DNA from: an uncultured Allobosea sp.
GTDB lineage: Bacteria; Pseudomonadota; Alphaproteobacteria; Rhizobiales; Beijerinckiaceae
Length of the DNA stretch: 64,000 nucleotides
NCBI RefSeq assembly: GCF_945956895.1
Contig: NZ_CAMFJF010000012.1
Location: 54,931 to 118,930 of the forward strand
Direction: 5' to 3'
Made by a program: the position numbers and the translations under genes. Positions 63,108 through 64,000 of this stretch are shown piece after piece. Under the pieces are notes generated by a model. The model was not told the DNA's origin, did no database searches, and worked only from the letters and a program-made list of their open reading frames with translations. The first letter of the stretch is position 1. Every line of letters starts with the position of its first letter.

Positions 63108-64000
<893 letters not shown>

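Overview
The window is a high-GC chromosomal segment from an alphaproteobacterium of the order Hyphomicrobiales (Rhizobiales). The gene set and gene order suggest the Bosea/Boseaceae neighbourhood, but that placement is an inference from remembered gene order and protein style. Most of it is densely packed housekeeping DNA with many 1-4 base start/stop overlaps. No rRNA, tRNA, CRISPR array, intact insertion sequence or prophage was seen.

Layout. 1-1036: end of an unidentified gene, an orphan CheY-type receiver, and a 265-bp foldback element. 1037-9818: MaoC hydratase, ribF, ileS-lspA, an exported protein, and a pair of M16 peptidases (one catalytic, one degenerate). 9858-13239: pgi and mutL. 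13240-16915: an accessory block between mutL and rsmD holding small AT-richer membrane proteins, phhA, decayed copies of the rsmD and mutL 3' ends, and a nuclease-toxin/DUF2019 immunity pair. 16916-20293: rsmD, a pseudouridine synthase with very long RG-rich tails, and tadA. 20412-28920: a TauE/SafE permease with a divergent ArsR-type regulator and a palindromic operator candidate, a patatin-like esterase, a probable fluoroacetate dehalogenase, purD, xseA and a secreted DLH-type hydrolase. 28936-33186: a minus-strand operon for lipid A/Kdo assembly (nucleotidase/IMPase family, DUF4170, DUF374 acyltransferase, waaA, lpxK). 33436-43948: ubiA, rsmE, a plant-type glutamate-cysteine ligase, an orphan Flp pilin, a LysR/DUF1127 divergent pair, a DUF937 protein, a MATE exporter and a Kef-type antiporter. 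44146-46553: ispH-thrB-rnhA. 46682-49610: two GNAT enzymes followed by a run of small AT-richer orphan genes. 49803-56272: peroxiredoxin, DsbD-like domain protein, YciI, YqgE/AlgH, a large 7TM-PAS-GGDEF-EAL protein and a RimJ-like GNAT. 56279-64000: a minus-strand chain coxA-ctaB-small membrane protein-ctaG-coxC-DUF983-SURF1-thrC-M16 that builds cytochrome c oxidase and runs into threonine synthesis.

The most unusual parts are the mutL-rsmD accessory block, whose internal gene-end relics imply that two versions of the locus were joined head to tail, and two clusters of orphan genes that are each separated by copies of a ~30-bp hairpin motif. Several classes of dispersed alphaproteobacterial palindromic repeats fill the remaining intergenic gaps.
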